From contig PKVY01000026.1 in NCBI GenBank assembly GCA_003131625.1, positions 17,871 through 73,465 of the forward strand: a DNA stretch of 55,595 nt. Reading direction: 5' to 3'. This DNA is from Acidobacterium sp. (lineage in GTDB: Bacteria > Acidobacteriota > Terriglobia > Terriglobales > Acidobacteriaceae). The notes under the pieces are model-generated. The model saw only the letters and a program-made list of their open reading frames with translations, searched no databases and had not been told where the DNA came from. Position numbers and translations under genes: made by a program. This document shows positions 31,144 to 38,973 of this stretch, in pieces (positions within the stretch are counted from its first letter, which is position 1; each line of letters begins with the position of its first letter).

Positions 31144-31212
31144 ATGACATTTTGCCCCAATCCGGTGACGATGTGCGCTTGTTGTTGCGCGTTGCGCCGG
31201 ACTTGTGGGTGA
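31144..31212 (+). CDS. Cysteine-rich leader peptide (22 aa)
   Basis: ATG to TGA encodes 22 residues with Cys at positions 4, 11, 13, 14, 15 and 21. The dense part reads MCACCCALRRTCG. Six Cys codons in 22, three of them consecutive (TGT TGT TGC at 31180-31188), is far above chance. An intrinsic terminator follows and the next gene makes sulfide, the precursor of cysteine. The family precedent is amino-acid leader peptides, including Cys-rich leaders of sulfur genes in mycobacteria. The function here is inferred: ribosome pausing at Cys codons would signal cysteine shortage. No Shine-Dalgarno sequence is visible, consistent with leaderless translation. Confidence 0.75.
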   Translation: MTFCPNPVTMCACCCALRRTCG

Positions 31213-31258
31213 GCCTCTAACCTAAGCCTGCCCCATAACTCCCGCGCTCTCAGCCCAC
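31205..31258 (+). promoter_or_regulatory. Candidate antiterminator helix
   Basis: GTGGGTGAG (31205-31213) can pair with CTCA (31249-31252) and CCCAC (31254-31258), leaving G253 bulged. The 5' strand overlaps the last Cys codon and the stop codon of the leader peptide, and the 3' strand is inside the terminator stem. The two structures exclude each other, as in classical attenuators. Confidence 0.6.
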
Positions 31259-31275
31259 GCTGACGCGGGTTTTTT
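31241..31275 (+). terminator. Attenuator terminator before the sulfite reductase gene
   Basis: The stem pairs CCCGCG (31241-31246) with CGCGGG (31264-31269) and TCAGC (31250-31254) with GCTGA (31259-31263), with a 3-nt bulge and CCAC loop. TTTTTT follows at 31270-31275. It lies between the leader peptide and the ATG at 31304, where a constitutive terminator would make no sense. Confidence 0.85.
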
Positions 31276-31303
31276 ATTGCCCCCACAACTCCACGGAGAC
31301 ATC

Positions 31304-32998
31304 ATGGCGGACATTTCCGCAGCCAAAGAAACCAAAGCGCAACGAGCCGAGCGCCTGAAGCGCGAGAAGAATCCCTGGGACGCGATCGACGAGATTCGCG
31401 CCTTCGCCCGCAGCGGCCGCTCCTCCATCCCCGAAGAATGGAGCGCGTACTTTCGCTGGTGGGGCATTTACTCCCAGGGCGACGGCGCCGGCGTCACCGG
31501 CGGCAAGGGCGGCGAAGGCAAGGCGACCGACTACTTCATGATGCGCGTCGGCATCCCCAACGGCATTCTGCGGGCCGATCAGGCTCGCGTGCTCGCGGAA
31601 ATCGCGCGCCGCCACGGCCGCAATCTCGCCGACATCACCGTCCGCCAGAACATCCAGTACCACTGGCTCACCATCGAGTCGCTGCCCGAGATTATGGAGT
31701 CGCTCGACTCCGTCGGGCTCTCGCCGAAAGGCGCCTGCGGCGACGTGGTCCGCAACGTGACCGGCTGCCCGCTGGCCGGCATCGCTCATGACGAAATCGT
31801 CGACGCTTCACCGCTCGCTGTCGAGATCGCGCACGCCCTCCAGGCCAACAACGACTTCTACAACCTCCCACGCAAATTCAAAATCTCCATCACCGGCTGC
31901 CCGGTTTGGTGCTCCTATCCGGAGATCAACGACATCGGCCTCACCGCGATGCGCCGCGGCCACGAAGTCGGCTACTCCGTCCGCGTCGGCGGCGGACTCT
32001 CCAACGAACCGCATCTCGGCGTGCGCCTCGACGCCTTCGTGCTGCCGGATCAGGCCGCCGCCGTCGTCCGCGCCATCACGGAAATCTTCCGCGACCAGCA
32101 GGGTCTGCGCGAAAGCCGCGATCGCGCTCGCCTCAAGTACCTCTTCATGAAAGAAGGCTGGACCGCCGAGCGCTTCCTCGACGAAATTCAGACCCGTATC
32201 GGTTACAAATTGGACCCCGGCGTCGAGGAAATCATCCCCAACGACATTCTCCGCGACCACGTTGGCATCCACCCGCAAAAGCAGTTCGGATTCAGTTACG
32301 TCGGCGCCAGCGTGCTGCGCGGACGCCTCACCGGCGATCAGCTCCTCGCCGCCGCCGAGCTGGCCGAGCGCCTGGGCAGCGGCGACCTCCGCCTCACCGT
32401 CATGCAGAACCTGCTCTTCCTCAACGTTCCCAACGCGCGCGCCGCTGAATTCGCTCGCGAACTGGAGCAGATCGGCCTCCGCGTTGAAGGCTCGTCCTTC
32501 TGGCGCGGCGCCATCGCCTGCACCGGCGCGGAATTCTGCAAGCTCGCCATCACCGAAACCAAAGGCTTCACGCGCTGGCTGGTCGACGAGCTCGAAGAGC
32601 GCCTGCCCCAGTTCGATCAGCCGCTGCGCCTTCACGTTACCGGCTGCCCCAACAGCTGCGGCCAGCACTGGATCGCCGACATCGGCCTCGAAGGGAAGAA
32701 GATCAAACACGAAGGCCACTTGACTGACGCCTACTACTTTTGCGTTGGCGGCTCAGTGGGCAGGCATGCCGCCACGGCTCGCCCCGTCGGCTTTCGCACG
32801 CCCGCGCATCTTGTGCCCGAAGCCATCGAGCGGTTGTTGCGCAAATATCTGGCCGAGCGCGATCCGGACGAGAACCTGCGCGCTTATTTCGCCCGCAACA
32901 GCGACGCCGATCTGCGTGGCGCATTAGCCGGCGAGCAGTTCATTCCCGTCGAACGTGACCTGCCCACGGGTCGCGTTCCGATCGAGCTTGCCGGATGA
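31304..32998 (+). CDS. Siroheme-dependent sulfite (or nitrite) reductase, ferredoxin type
   Basis: The 564-aa protein has two repeated ferredoxin-like and catalytic halves. The [4Fe-4S]-siroheme ligands are CTGAEFC (Cys406, Cys412) and CPNSC (Cys448, Cys452). Basic substrate-pocket residues lie around RVGIPNG and VRQNIQYHW. A Cys at 145 in ACGD is a feature I associate with the sulfite-reducing branch; nitrite reductases usually differ there. The reaction would be six-electron reduction of sulfite to sulfide in the cytoplasm. GGAG precedes ATG 31304. The Cys-rich leader and the siroheme genes downstream support sulfite, but nitrite cannot be excluded. Confidence 0.88.
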   Translation: MADISAAKETKAQRAERLKREKNPWDAIDEIRAFARSGRSSIPEEWSAYFRWWGIYSQGDGAGVTGGKGGEGKATDYFMMRVGIPNGILRADQARVLAEIARRHGRNLADITVRQNIQYHWLTIESLPEIMESLDSVGLSPKGACGDVVRNVTGCPLAGIAHDEIVDASPLAVEIAHALQANNDFYNLPRKFKISITGCPVWCSYPEINDIGLTAMRRGHEVGYSVRVGGGLSNEPHLGVRLDAFVLPDQAAAVVRAITEIFRDQQGLRESRDRARLKYLFMKEGWTAERFLDEIQTRIGYKLDPGVEEIIPNDILRDHVGIHPQKQFGFSYVGASVLRGRLTGDQLLAAAELAERLGSGDLRLTVMQNLLFLNVPNARAAEFARELEQIGLRVEGSSFWRGAIACTGAEFCKLAITETKGFTRWLVDELEERLPQFDQPLRLHVTGCPNSCGQHWIADIGLEGKKIKHEGHLTDAYYFCVGGSVGRHAATARPVGFRTPAHLVPEAIERLLRKYLAERDPDENLRAYFARNSDADLRGALAGEQFIPVERDLPTGRVPIELAG

Positions 32999-33008
32999 GG
33001 AGACGCCC

Positions 33009-33650
33009 GTGACCCTGCTTCCCATCTTTCTTCGTCTCGAACGCCGACCCTGCCTCGTGGTGGGCGCGGGCACGGTTGCGCTGGCGAAGATCGAAAGCCT
33101 GCGCGCTGCCGGAGCCGTCATCACGGTCGTTGCTCCGGAAGCGATCCCGGCGGTTCGCGAACTGGCGCACCACGATTCTGTCACCTGGCACCAGCGCGTC
33201 TTCGCCCCAGCCGATCTCAACAGCGTCTTCCTCGTCATCGCGGCCACCAACGCCCCGGATGTGAACCACACCGTCTACGAAGAAGCCCTCCGCCGCAACA
33301 TTCTATGCAACGCTGTCGACGATCCGCCCAACTGCGATTTCTATTTCGGATCGGTCGTCGCCCGCGGCGATTTGCAAATCGCTGTCTCCACGGCGGGCGA
33401 GAGTCCCGCGCTCGCCCAGCGCCTCCGCCGCGAAATCGACGCGCAACTTCCGGCCGATCTCGGACCGTGGCTCGCCGAACTGGGCGAGTTGCGCCGCGAA
33501 GTCCGCACGGCTACCCCCGCCGGAGAGGCGCGCAACCTCCTGCTGCACGAGCTGGCGCAGCGTCCGCTGTGCAGCTCACCCGCGTGCCCCACACGCCAGT
33601 TTGCTCAGGAGCAAATCCGGGCCATGCAGAAAGCCGAGGTCTCCGCTTGA
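33009..33650 (+). CDS. Precorrin-2 dehydrogenase / sirohydrochlorin ferrochelatase
   Basis: The 213-aa protein has an NAD-binding VVGAGTVALAK motif (residues 18-28), VIAATN, and the DDPPNCDFYFGSVVARGDLQIAVST segment of the CysG N-terminal/Met8p/SirC family. It oxidises precorrin-2 and may insert iron to give siroheme. GTG 33009 has GAGGAG upstream, which itself overlaps the reductase stop codon. The C-terminus (after about 160) ends with a CSSPACP cluster not typical of the family core. It serves the siroheme enzyme encoded just upstream. Confidence 0.9.
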   Translation: MTLLPIFLRLERRPCLVVGAGTVALAKIESLRAAGAVITVVAPEAIPAVRELAHHDSVTWHQRVFAPADLNSVFLVIAATNAPDVNHTVYEEALRRNILCNAVDDPPNCDFYFGSVVARGDLQIAVSTAGESPALAQRLRREIDAQLPADLGPWLAELGELRREVRTATPAGEARNLLLHELAQRPLCSSPACPTRQFAQEQIRAMQKAEVSA

Positions 33651-34438
33651 CCGCATCTCAACCCGGCGCGGTGTATCTTGTCGGCGCGGGGCCCGGCGAT
33701 CCTGAACTGCTGACCCTCAAAGCCGCTCGTCTGCTGGAGACCGCCGACGTCGTTCTCCATGACGATCTGGTTCCCGCTGCCATCCTCACCCACGCGGAGC
33801 GCGCACTCATCATCAACGTCGGCAAGCGCTGCGGCCGCAAAAATATCTCGCAGGAACAAATCAACGCCATGATGATCGATTACGCTCGCGGAGGATTGTC
33901 CGTCGTGCGGCTCAAATCTGGCGATCCGCTGGTTTTTGGCCGTGCGGGCGAAGAGATGGATGCGCTCCGTGCTGCCGGCATTCCCTTCGAAGTCGTCCCA
34001 GGAATCACCGCAGCCTTCGCCGCTGCTGCCGCCCTGCGCCGTCCGCTGACCGATCGCCGCAGCGCCTCCAGCATCAGCTTCTCTTCGGGCCACCACGCGC
34101 CCGAATCATCGCACCAGCCCGCCTCGCATTCCGGCGCAACCCGCGTCGTTTACATGCCCGGCCGAGATCTCACTGCAATCGCCGCGCAGCTCCGCAGCGA
34201 AGGCCTCGCCGCCGATCTCCCCTGCGTCATCGTCTCGCGTGCGGGTCAGCCCCAGCAGCAGATTGTGCAGACCACACTCGCCCAGCTGGAGCGCGTCCCC
34301 GCCGTGCCTGCGCCCGCCATTCTGCTTGCCGGCGAAGCGCTGCGCGACACGCTGCGTGAGACGGAACCCAGCGAACTCGACAGGATCCTCGGCTACGCTC
34401 TTGCCGCCGAACACAAACCGGATTCGCTGGAATTGTGA
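33647..34438 (+). CDS. cobA: Uroporphyrinogen-III C-methyltransferase
   Basis: A 263-aa SUMT with the family motifs: VYLVGAGPGDPELLTLKA, VVLHDDLV, the KRCGRK loop, VRLKSGDPLVFGRAGEE, and VVPGITAAFAAAAALRRPLTDR. It methylates uroporphyrinogen III twice to precorrin-2, feeding the dehydrogenase encoded by the preceding gene. The TTG start at 33647 overlaps that gene by 4 bp and gives the correct N-terminus; no in-frame ATG or GTG is better. Together the genes split the activities of enterobacterial CysG. Confidence 0.93.
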   Translation: MTASQPGAVYLVGAGPGDPELLTLKAARLLETADVVLHDDLVPAAILTHAERALIINVGKRCGRKNISQEQINAMMIDYARGGLSVVRLKSGDPLVFGRAGEEMDALRAAGIPFEVVPGITAAFAAAAALRRPLTDRRSASSISFSSGHHAPESSHQPASHSGATRVVYMPGRDLTAIAAQLRSEGLAADLPCVIVSRAGQPQQQIVQTTLAQLERVPAVPAPAILLAGEALRDTLRETEPSELDRILGYALAAEHKPDSLEL

Positions 34439-34455
34439 GGAACCCGGAAGCCGCT

Positions 34456-34977
34456 TCAGTGCCCAGAATCGATCGCGTACTCAAGGTCGTAAGAGTGCTG
34501 CCCGCCTTCGATGCGAATCGTCATCGAGCCCGAGATTCCGGTCAGCTCGCCGGTGCCTGAATCCGGCACCACGATGATGTTGAGGTACGGCATGCCGTGG
34601 TTCATCGTGGCGTTGTGCTGTAAAACGAAACTTCCGCTTCGCCCCTGTAATTTGCCGGTGACCCGCTCCATCGCCACGTAGCCGCCGGAGCCTTTCTGCC
34701 GGTCGAGAACGCTCAGCATCTCTCCCTGGCTGGTCGCTTCCAGGTCGCCATGATACTGCTTGTCGAGCGACATCCGGCCCAGCCCGGCTGCCTCCGCCTG
34801 CGGATTGTCCGCCTTCTGCGGAGCCATTTTGACGTCGAACGACCCTGTTGCCTGATGCATGACCGATGCCTCCCGGTGCTCCGGCGCTGGATTTTGAGCA
34901 CGAACCCGCGTCATCGCCGTCTGGCTGAGCGCCAAAGCCAGCCCGACACTCGCCAGACCAGCCGCAATCTGTCTCAT
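34456..34977 (-). CDS. Secreted DUF3224-family protein
   Basis: The 173-aa protein has a signal peptide (cleavage near residue 27, VRAQ) and the DUF3224 pattern: ATGSFDVK, LDKQYHGDLEATSQGEMLS, GGYVAMERVTGKLQGRSGSFVLQH, VPDSGTGELTGISGSM. The family folds as a small beta-barrel of the allene-oxide-cyclase type; its role is unknown. Most DUF3224 proteins are cytoplasmic, so the signal peptide here is notable. The start at 34977 is chosen for the signal peptide. It converges with the cobA gene. Confidence 0.82.
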   Translation of the reverse strand: MRQIAAGLASVGLALALSQTAMTRVRAQNPAPEHREASVMHQATGSFDVKMAPQKADNPQAEAAGLGRMSLDKQYHGDLEATSQGEMLSVLDRQKGSGGYVAMERVTGKLQGRSGSFVLQHNATMNHGMPYLNIIVVPDSGTGELTGISGSMTIRIEGGQHSYDLEYAIDSGH

Positions 34978-35029
34978 CCTGGCAGCATAGCAGTTTCCCC
35001 GTTGCGCCAATCCGGCATCCAAAACACGT

Positions 35030-36445
35030 ATGAGCACGTTCGGCAAGCTTCTCCTCTCGATATCTTTGTTTTTGGCATTCGCACTCGCCGGCTGCCGCAG
35101 CAATCAGAATCAAACGCAGCCCGTCAGCAGCGACGACCCAGCGTCCGCAAATCTGGCCAACGCGAGCAACGTGACGCAGACGGCCAGCAACGAGAACCCG
35201 CCGCCTCCGCCGCCGGACCAAGGCGCGAGCAGCGAGGCGCCTCCCCCTCAGGATCAATCCTCGGATCAGGGTGGCGGCGAACCCGGCTACTCCGACACGG
35301 CCTACGACGCCGCCTCCGATCCGCCGCCGGATTTGCCCGACTACGATCAGCCCCCTTGCCCTGGCGACGGTTACATCTGGACGCCTGGCTACTGGGGCTA
35401 TGCGCAGGCAGGCTACTACTGGGTTCCCGGAGCATGGGTCATGGCGCCGTATGTCGGCGTTCTGTGGACGCCCGGCTACTGGGGCTTCTATGGAGGCCGC
35501 TATCGCTGGTATCACGGCTACTGGGGTCCGCACGTCGGCTTCTACGGCGGCGTTAATTATGGGTACGGCTACGACGGCAATGGCTACGAAGGCGGCTACT
35601 GGCGCAACAACGCCTTCTACTACAACACCGCCGTTACCCGCGTGAACGACAGCGCGATTCGCAACGTGTACAACTACCGCCTCACGAATGTCTCCAACAA
35701 CCGCGTCGCCTTCAACGGCGGCCGCGGCGGATTGAATGATCGCCCCTCGCTGGCGCAGGCTGCGGCCCGCAACGAGCGCCACGTCGCGCCCTTGCCTGCC
35801 CAGCATTCCAACGCGCAGGCGGCCATGCAGAATCGCGCCCAGTTTGCCAACCAAAACCATGGCCGTCCACAAACCGTAGCCGAGAGTCGTCCGGTGAACG
35901 ATGGACGTTCCGCTCCCGCTCCGCGAGCGGAGGATTTCCGTCCCGCGCCGGCGCCTCGCCCCGAGGCCGGTCGTCCCGCGCCTGTCGCTGCGCCGCGCCC
36001 CACCCCGCAGCCAGGAGTCCGTCCGCAACCCGGTCGGCCGTCGCCGGAGTCACGGCCCGCGCCAGAGTCCCGGCCTTCGCCAGAATCGCGACCAACGGCA
36101 CAACCAAGGCCGGAATCACGGTCTGCACCTGCACCCCGGACACCGCAGCCGCCACCCGCTCGCCCTGTATCGAGGCCCGCGCCTCAGCCGATGAGACCGG
36201 AATCGCGGCCGCAGCCGGAATCGCGGCCTGCGCCTGCACCCCGAACACCGCAGCCGCCAGCCCCACGTCCTGAATCCAGACCCGCGCCTCCGCCGGCGAG
36301 ACCGGAATCGCGACCACAGACGGAATCGCGCCCCGCGCCGGAGTCCAGGCCCGCACCGCCGCCCCGCCAGGAATCGCGACCCGCGCCTCCGCCCAAACAG
36401 CAGCCTCGCCCGGAGAACAAACCTGGCGAAAAACACCCGCAGTAA
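35030..36445 (+). CDS. YXWGXW-repeat lipoprotein with Pro-rich C-terminus
   Basis: A 471-aa protein with a lipobox (LAGC, Cys22), an acidic Asn/Pro linker, and a Tyr/Trp/Gly domain at about residues 115-190 with several YXWGXW-type copies (IWTPGYWGY, YYWVPGAWV, LWTPGYWGF, YHGYWGPH). From about 300 on it is an imperfect tandem repeat around PESRPAP, about 150 residues long. The repeat family is found in outer-membrane-attached proteins of unknown role. The ATG is divergent from DUF3224, with 52 bp between the start codons. Confidence 0.85.
   Translation: MSTFGKLLLSISLFLAFALAGCRSNQNQTQPVSSDDPASANLANASNVTQTASNENPPPPPPDQGASSEAPPPQDQSSDQGGGEPGYSDTAYDAASDPPPDLPDYDQPPCPGDGYIWTPGYWGYAQAGYYWVPGAWVMAPYVGVLWTPGYWGFYGGRYRWYHGYWGPHVGFYGGVNYGYGYDGNGYEGGYWRNNAFYYNTAVTRVNDSAIRNVYNYRLTNVSNNRVAFNGGRGGLNDRPSLAQAAARNERHVAPLPAQHSNAQAAMQNRAQFANQNHGRPQTVAESRPVNDGRSAPAPRAEDFRPAPAPRPEAGRPAPVAAPRPTPQPGVRPQPGRPSPESRPAPESRPSPESRPTAQPRPESRSAPAPRTPQPPPARPVSRPAPQPMRPESRPQPESRPAPAPRTPQPPAPRPESRPAPPPARPESRPQTESRPAPESRPAPPPRQESRPAPPPKQQPRPENKPGEKHPQ
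36010..36420 (+). repeat. Coding tandem repeat (PESRPAP region)
   Basis: Degenerate 15- to 21-bp units encode PESRP, PAPESRP and APAPRTPQPP blocks at the 3' end of the lipoprotein gene. The APAPRTPQPP block appears twice. Such regions change length by slippage, so copy number may vary between strains. Confidence 0.7.
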
Positions 36446-36461
36446 GCCCTGAAGGATCCGA

Positions 36462-36701
36462 TCAGGCCGCTCGTCCCGGCCACAGCGTCGTCCGCGACAG
36501 CAGCTCACGCAGTCGAAACGCCCGGTCCAGCTGGCCGGCTACGAGGAGTTTCTGGCGCCGCTGGTGATCCGCATTTTCCAGCTGCGGCACCACCCGCTCA
36601 TCGCGCGCCGCCGCCGCTTCGAGGTCGAGGATCGCTGCCTCCAGCGTGAGCCGGAATCGCTGGCTGACGTGAATCGCATCAGGAGCCGTGAGCTGCCGCA
36701 T
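36462..36701 (-). CDS. Small hypothetical protein
   Basis: A 79-aa, charged, helical protein (ALEAAILDLEAAAARDERV and DRAFRLRELLSRTTL patterns) with no motif I recognise. The start at 36701 has GAGGAA upstream, which is strong support for translation. Earlier in-frame starts give a less likely N-terminus. It may be in a unit with thrS, whose stop lies 161 bp upstream on the same strand. That 161-bp gap shows nothing clear. Confidence 0.6.
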   Translation of the reverse strand: MRQLTAPDAIHVSQRFRLTLEAAILDLEAAAARDERVVPQLENADHQRRQKLLVAGQLDRAFRLRELLSRTTLWPGRAA

Positions 36702-36862
36702 ATTTCCTCGCCGAAAGCTAAAGTCTGTTCGTCTGCTGCCGATTCTAGCGAGGAAGGGCTGCATCCCGTGAGACCAGTTCGTGAACCTCTGGGAAAACTT
36801 CCGGGGGAGGACTGCAGCGTTTTGCGACAGACGGCGCCGGTGCGTTTACCGATGTTCCGCCA

Positions 36863-38887
36863 TTACAACTCCATCGCCCTCTTCGTCACGATTTCCTGCG
36901 TCCGCGCCACAAATTCTTCCAGCGGCATCGATCCCTGATCGCCCTTGCCCCGCGTCCGCACGCTCACCGCTTCGCTCGATTCCTCCTTGTCCCCCATCAC
37001 CAGCACATAAGGAATCTTCTGCAGCGTGAACTCGCGAATCTTTGCGTTCATCTTCTCGTTGCGCCCGTCGACCTCCACCCGCAGCCCGGCATTTTGTAAC
37101 CGCTGCTGTACCTTTTTGGCGTAGGCAAGGTGCCGCTCGCTGATCGGCACCAGTCCCGCCTGCACCGGCGCCAGCCACAGCGGAAACGCCCCGGCATACA
37201 GCTCGATCAGGTACGAGACCATCCGCTCCATAGTGCTCACGATGGCGCGATGGATCATCACCGGCCGAGGCTGCGTGCCATCGGCGGCCGTGTACTTCAG
37301 CTCAAACTGACTGGGCAGATGGAAATCCACCTGCACCGTCGAGTAGGTTTCCTCGTGGCCCATCACGTCGGCCAGCTGAATATCGAGCTTCGGCCCGTAA
37401 AACGCCGCGTCCCCAATGCTCTCCCGGTATTGCAGGCCGAGCGAATCGAGTGCCTCGCGCAGCTCCCGTTCGCCCAGCTCCCACATCGCGTCGTTATCGA
37501 CGTATTTTTCCTTGTTGGCCGGATCGCGCAGCGACAGCCGGTAACTGTATTTCGTGATCCCCAGATCGCGATAGGCGCGCTCCACCAGCTTCATTACGCT
37601 GGAGAACTCCTCTTTGATCTGATCGGGCGTGCAGAAAATGTGCGCATCGTTCAGCGTCATCGAGCGCACGCGGCTCAGCCCGCTCAGCACCCCCGATCGT
37701 TCGTAGCGATACATGGTGCCCAGCTCGGCCAGCCGCACCGGCAGATCGCGATAGCTGCGCAGCTTCGATTCATAAATCAAAATGTGGTGCGGGCAGTTCA
37801 TCGGCCGCAGCACCAGCTGCTCGGTCTTCAGATCCATGGGCGGAAACATGTCCTCGTGATAGTGCTCCCAGTGGCCCGAGCGGACGTAGAGATCGACCTT
37901 CGCCAGGCTCGGCGTGTAGACGTGTTCGTAGCCCATCTCGCGCTCGAGGCCCAAAATGTATTCCTCCAGCAGCCGGCGGATCGTCGCCCCCTTCGGCAGC
38001 CACAGGGGCAGCCCCGCGCCCACCTCGTCGCTCACCGTGAACAGCTCCAGCTCTTTGCCCAGGCGGCGATGATCGCGTCGCTTCGCGTCCTCGATGCGCT
38101 CGAGGTATTCGTCCAGATCCTTCTTCGAGAAAAATGCCGTGCCGTAGATCCGCTGCAGCTGCGCATTCTTCTCGTCGCCGAGCCAGTACGCGCCGGAAAG
38201 GCTCATCACCTTGAATGCCTTCACGCGGCCGGTCGAGGGCACGTGCGGACCGCGGCAGAAGTCCACGAACTTGCCGTTGCGATACAGCGAAATCTCATCG
38301 CCCGGCTTCGTGAATTTCTCCACGAAATGCACCTTCATGAAATCGTTGCCGGTTTTGAATTGCTCCAGACCCTCCTCGCGCGGCTCCAGTTCGCGGACAA
38401 ATTTCTCGTCGCGCGCCGTCACTTCCGCCATGCGCCCCTCAATCAGCTTCAGGTCCTCTGGCGTAAACGGCGTCGGCCGCCAAAAATCGTAGAAGAAGCC
38501 CGCATCCGTCGCCGGCCCGTGGCCCAGCTTCGTCTCAGGAAACAACTCCGTAACGGCGGTCGCCATCACGTGCGCTGCCGAGTGGCGCAGAACCTTCAGC
38601 GCGTCGGCGTCCCTCTCCGTCAGCAACTGCAGCGCGACGTCTTCTTCGAGCGGCGTGGTCAGATCGACCAGGCGCTCGGCGTGGGGGTCTTCCGTGCCAT
38701 ACATCGAAGACTCGCTGCCCTCGGTCGAGACAGCGGTGACGGCGGCCGCTTGCAGGGGCCGGATGCGCGCTACGACCGACGCCTGCGCCAGGCGGGGCGA
38801 GATGCTCTCGGCGATGGCCAGAGGTGTGGTGCCGGACGCGACCTCGCGCACCGATCCGTCGGGTAGCTGAACCTGAATCGAACTCAT
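36863..38887 (-). CDS. thrS: Threonyl-tRNA synthetase
   Basis: The 674-aa protein has the full bacterial ThrRS layout: N-terminal TGS domain (about 1-65), editing domain with HSAAHVMATAV (His-rich motif), class II catalytic core with motif 1-3 and the zinc site around MNCPHH and a later His, and an anticodon-binding domain with GDKEE. It charges tRNA-Thr. The ATG is 7 bp from heptad array L, which displaces a normal ribosome binding site. No T-box or Thr-rich leader is visible upstream. Confidence 0.98.
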   Translation of the reverse strand: MSSIQVQLPDGSVREVASGTTPLAIAESISPRLAQASVVARIRPLQAAAVTAVSTEGSESSMYGTEDPHAERLVDLTTPLEEDVALQLLTERDADALKVLRHSAAHVMATAVTELFPETKLGHGPATDAGFFYDFWRPTPFTPEDLKLIEGRMAEVTARDEKFVRELEPREEGLEQFKTGNDFMKVHFVEKFTKPGDEISLYRNGKFVDFCRGPHVPSTGRVKAFKVMSLSGAYWLGDEKNAQLQRIYGTAFFSKKDLDEYLERIEDAKRRDHRRLGKELELFTVSDEVGAGLPLWLPKGATIRRLLEEYILGLEREMGYEHVYTPSLAKVDLYVRSGHWEHYHEDMFPPMDLKTEQLVLRPMNCPHHILIYESKLRSYRDLPVRLAELGTMYRYERSGVLSGLSRVRSMTLNDAHIFCTPDQIKEEFSSVMKLVERAYRDLGITKYSYRLSLRDPANKEKYVDNDAMWELGERELREALDSLGLQYRESIGDAAFYGPKLDIQLADVMGHEETYSTVQVDFHLPSQFELKYTAADGTQPRPVMIHRAIVSTMERMVSYLIELYAGAFPLWLAPVQAGLVPISERHLAYAKKVQQRLQNAGLRVEVDGRNEKMNAKIREFTLQKIPYVLVMGDKEESSEAVSVRTRGKGDQGSMPLEEFVARTQEIVTKRAMEL

Positions 38888-38893
38888 AAAAGC

Positions 38894-38921
38894 AGGGTAT
38901 AGGGAACAGGGTTCAGGGTAC
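38894..38921 (-). repeat. Heptad repeat array L, abutting the thrS start codon
   Basis: Four in-phase units (plus strand AGGGTAT, AGGGAAC, AGGGTTC, AGGGTAC; minus strand GTACCCT, GAACCCT, GTTCCCT, ATACCCT). On the minus strand the array ends 6 bp before the thrS ATG. The neighbouring bases to 38968 hold a GGCTACCCGCT direct repeat. Confidence 0.8.
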
Positions 38922-38973
38922 AGATCACCAATGGGTTCGGGCTGGCTACCCGCTACTGGCTACCCGCTCCGGC

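Noticed and set aside
31136..31147. Three-codon ATG-AAG-TCA-TGA frame overlapping the Cys leader start
   Set aside because: It is too short to judge and lies upstream of the predicted transcription start.
37130..38866. 578-codon plus-strand frame opposite thrS
   Set aside because: thrS is unambiguous; the shadow has no domain.
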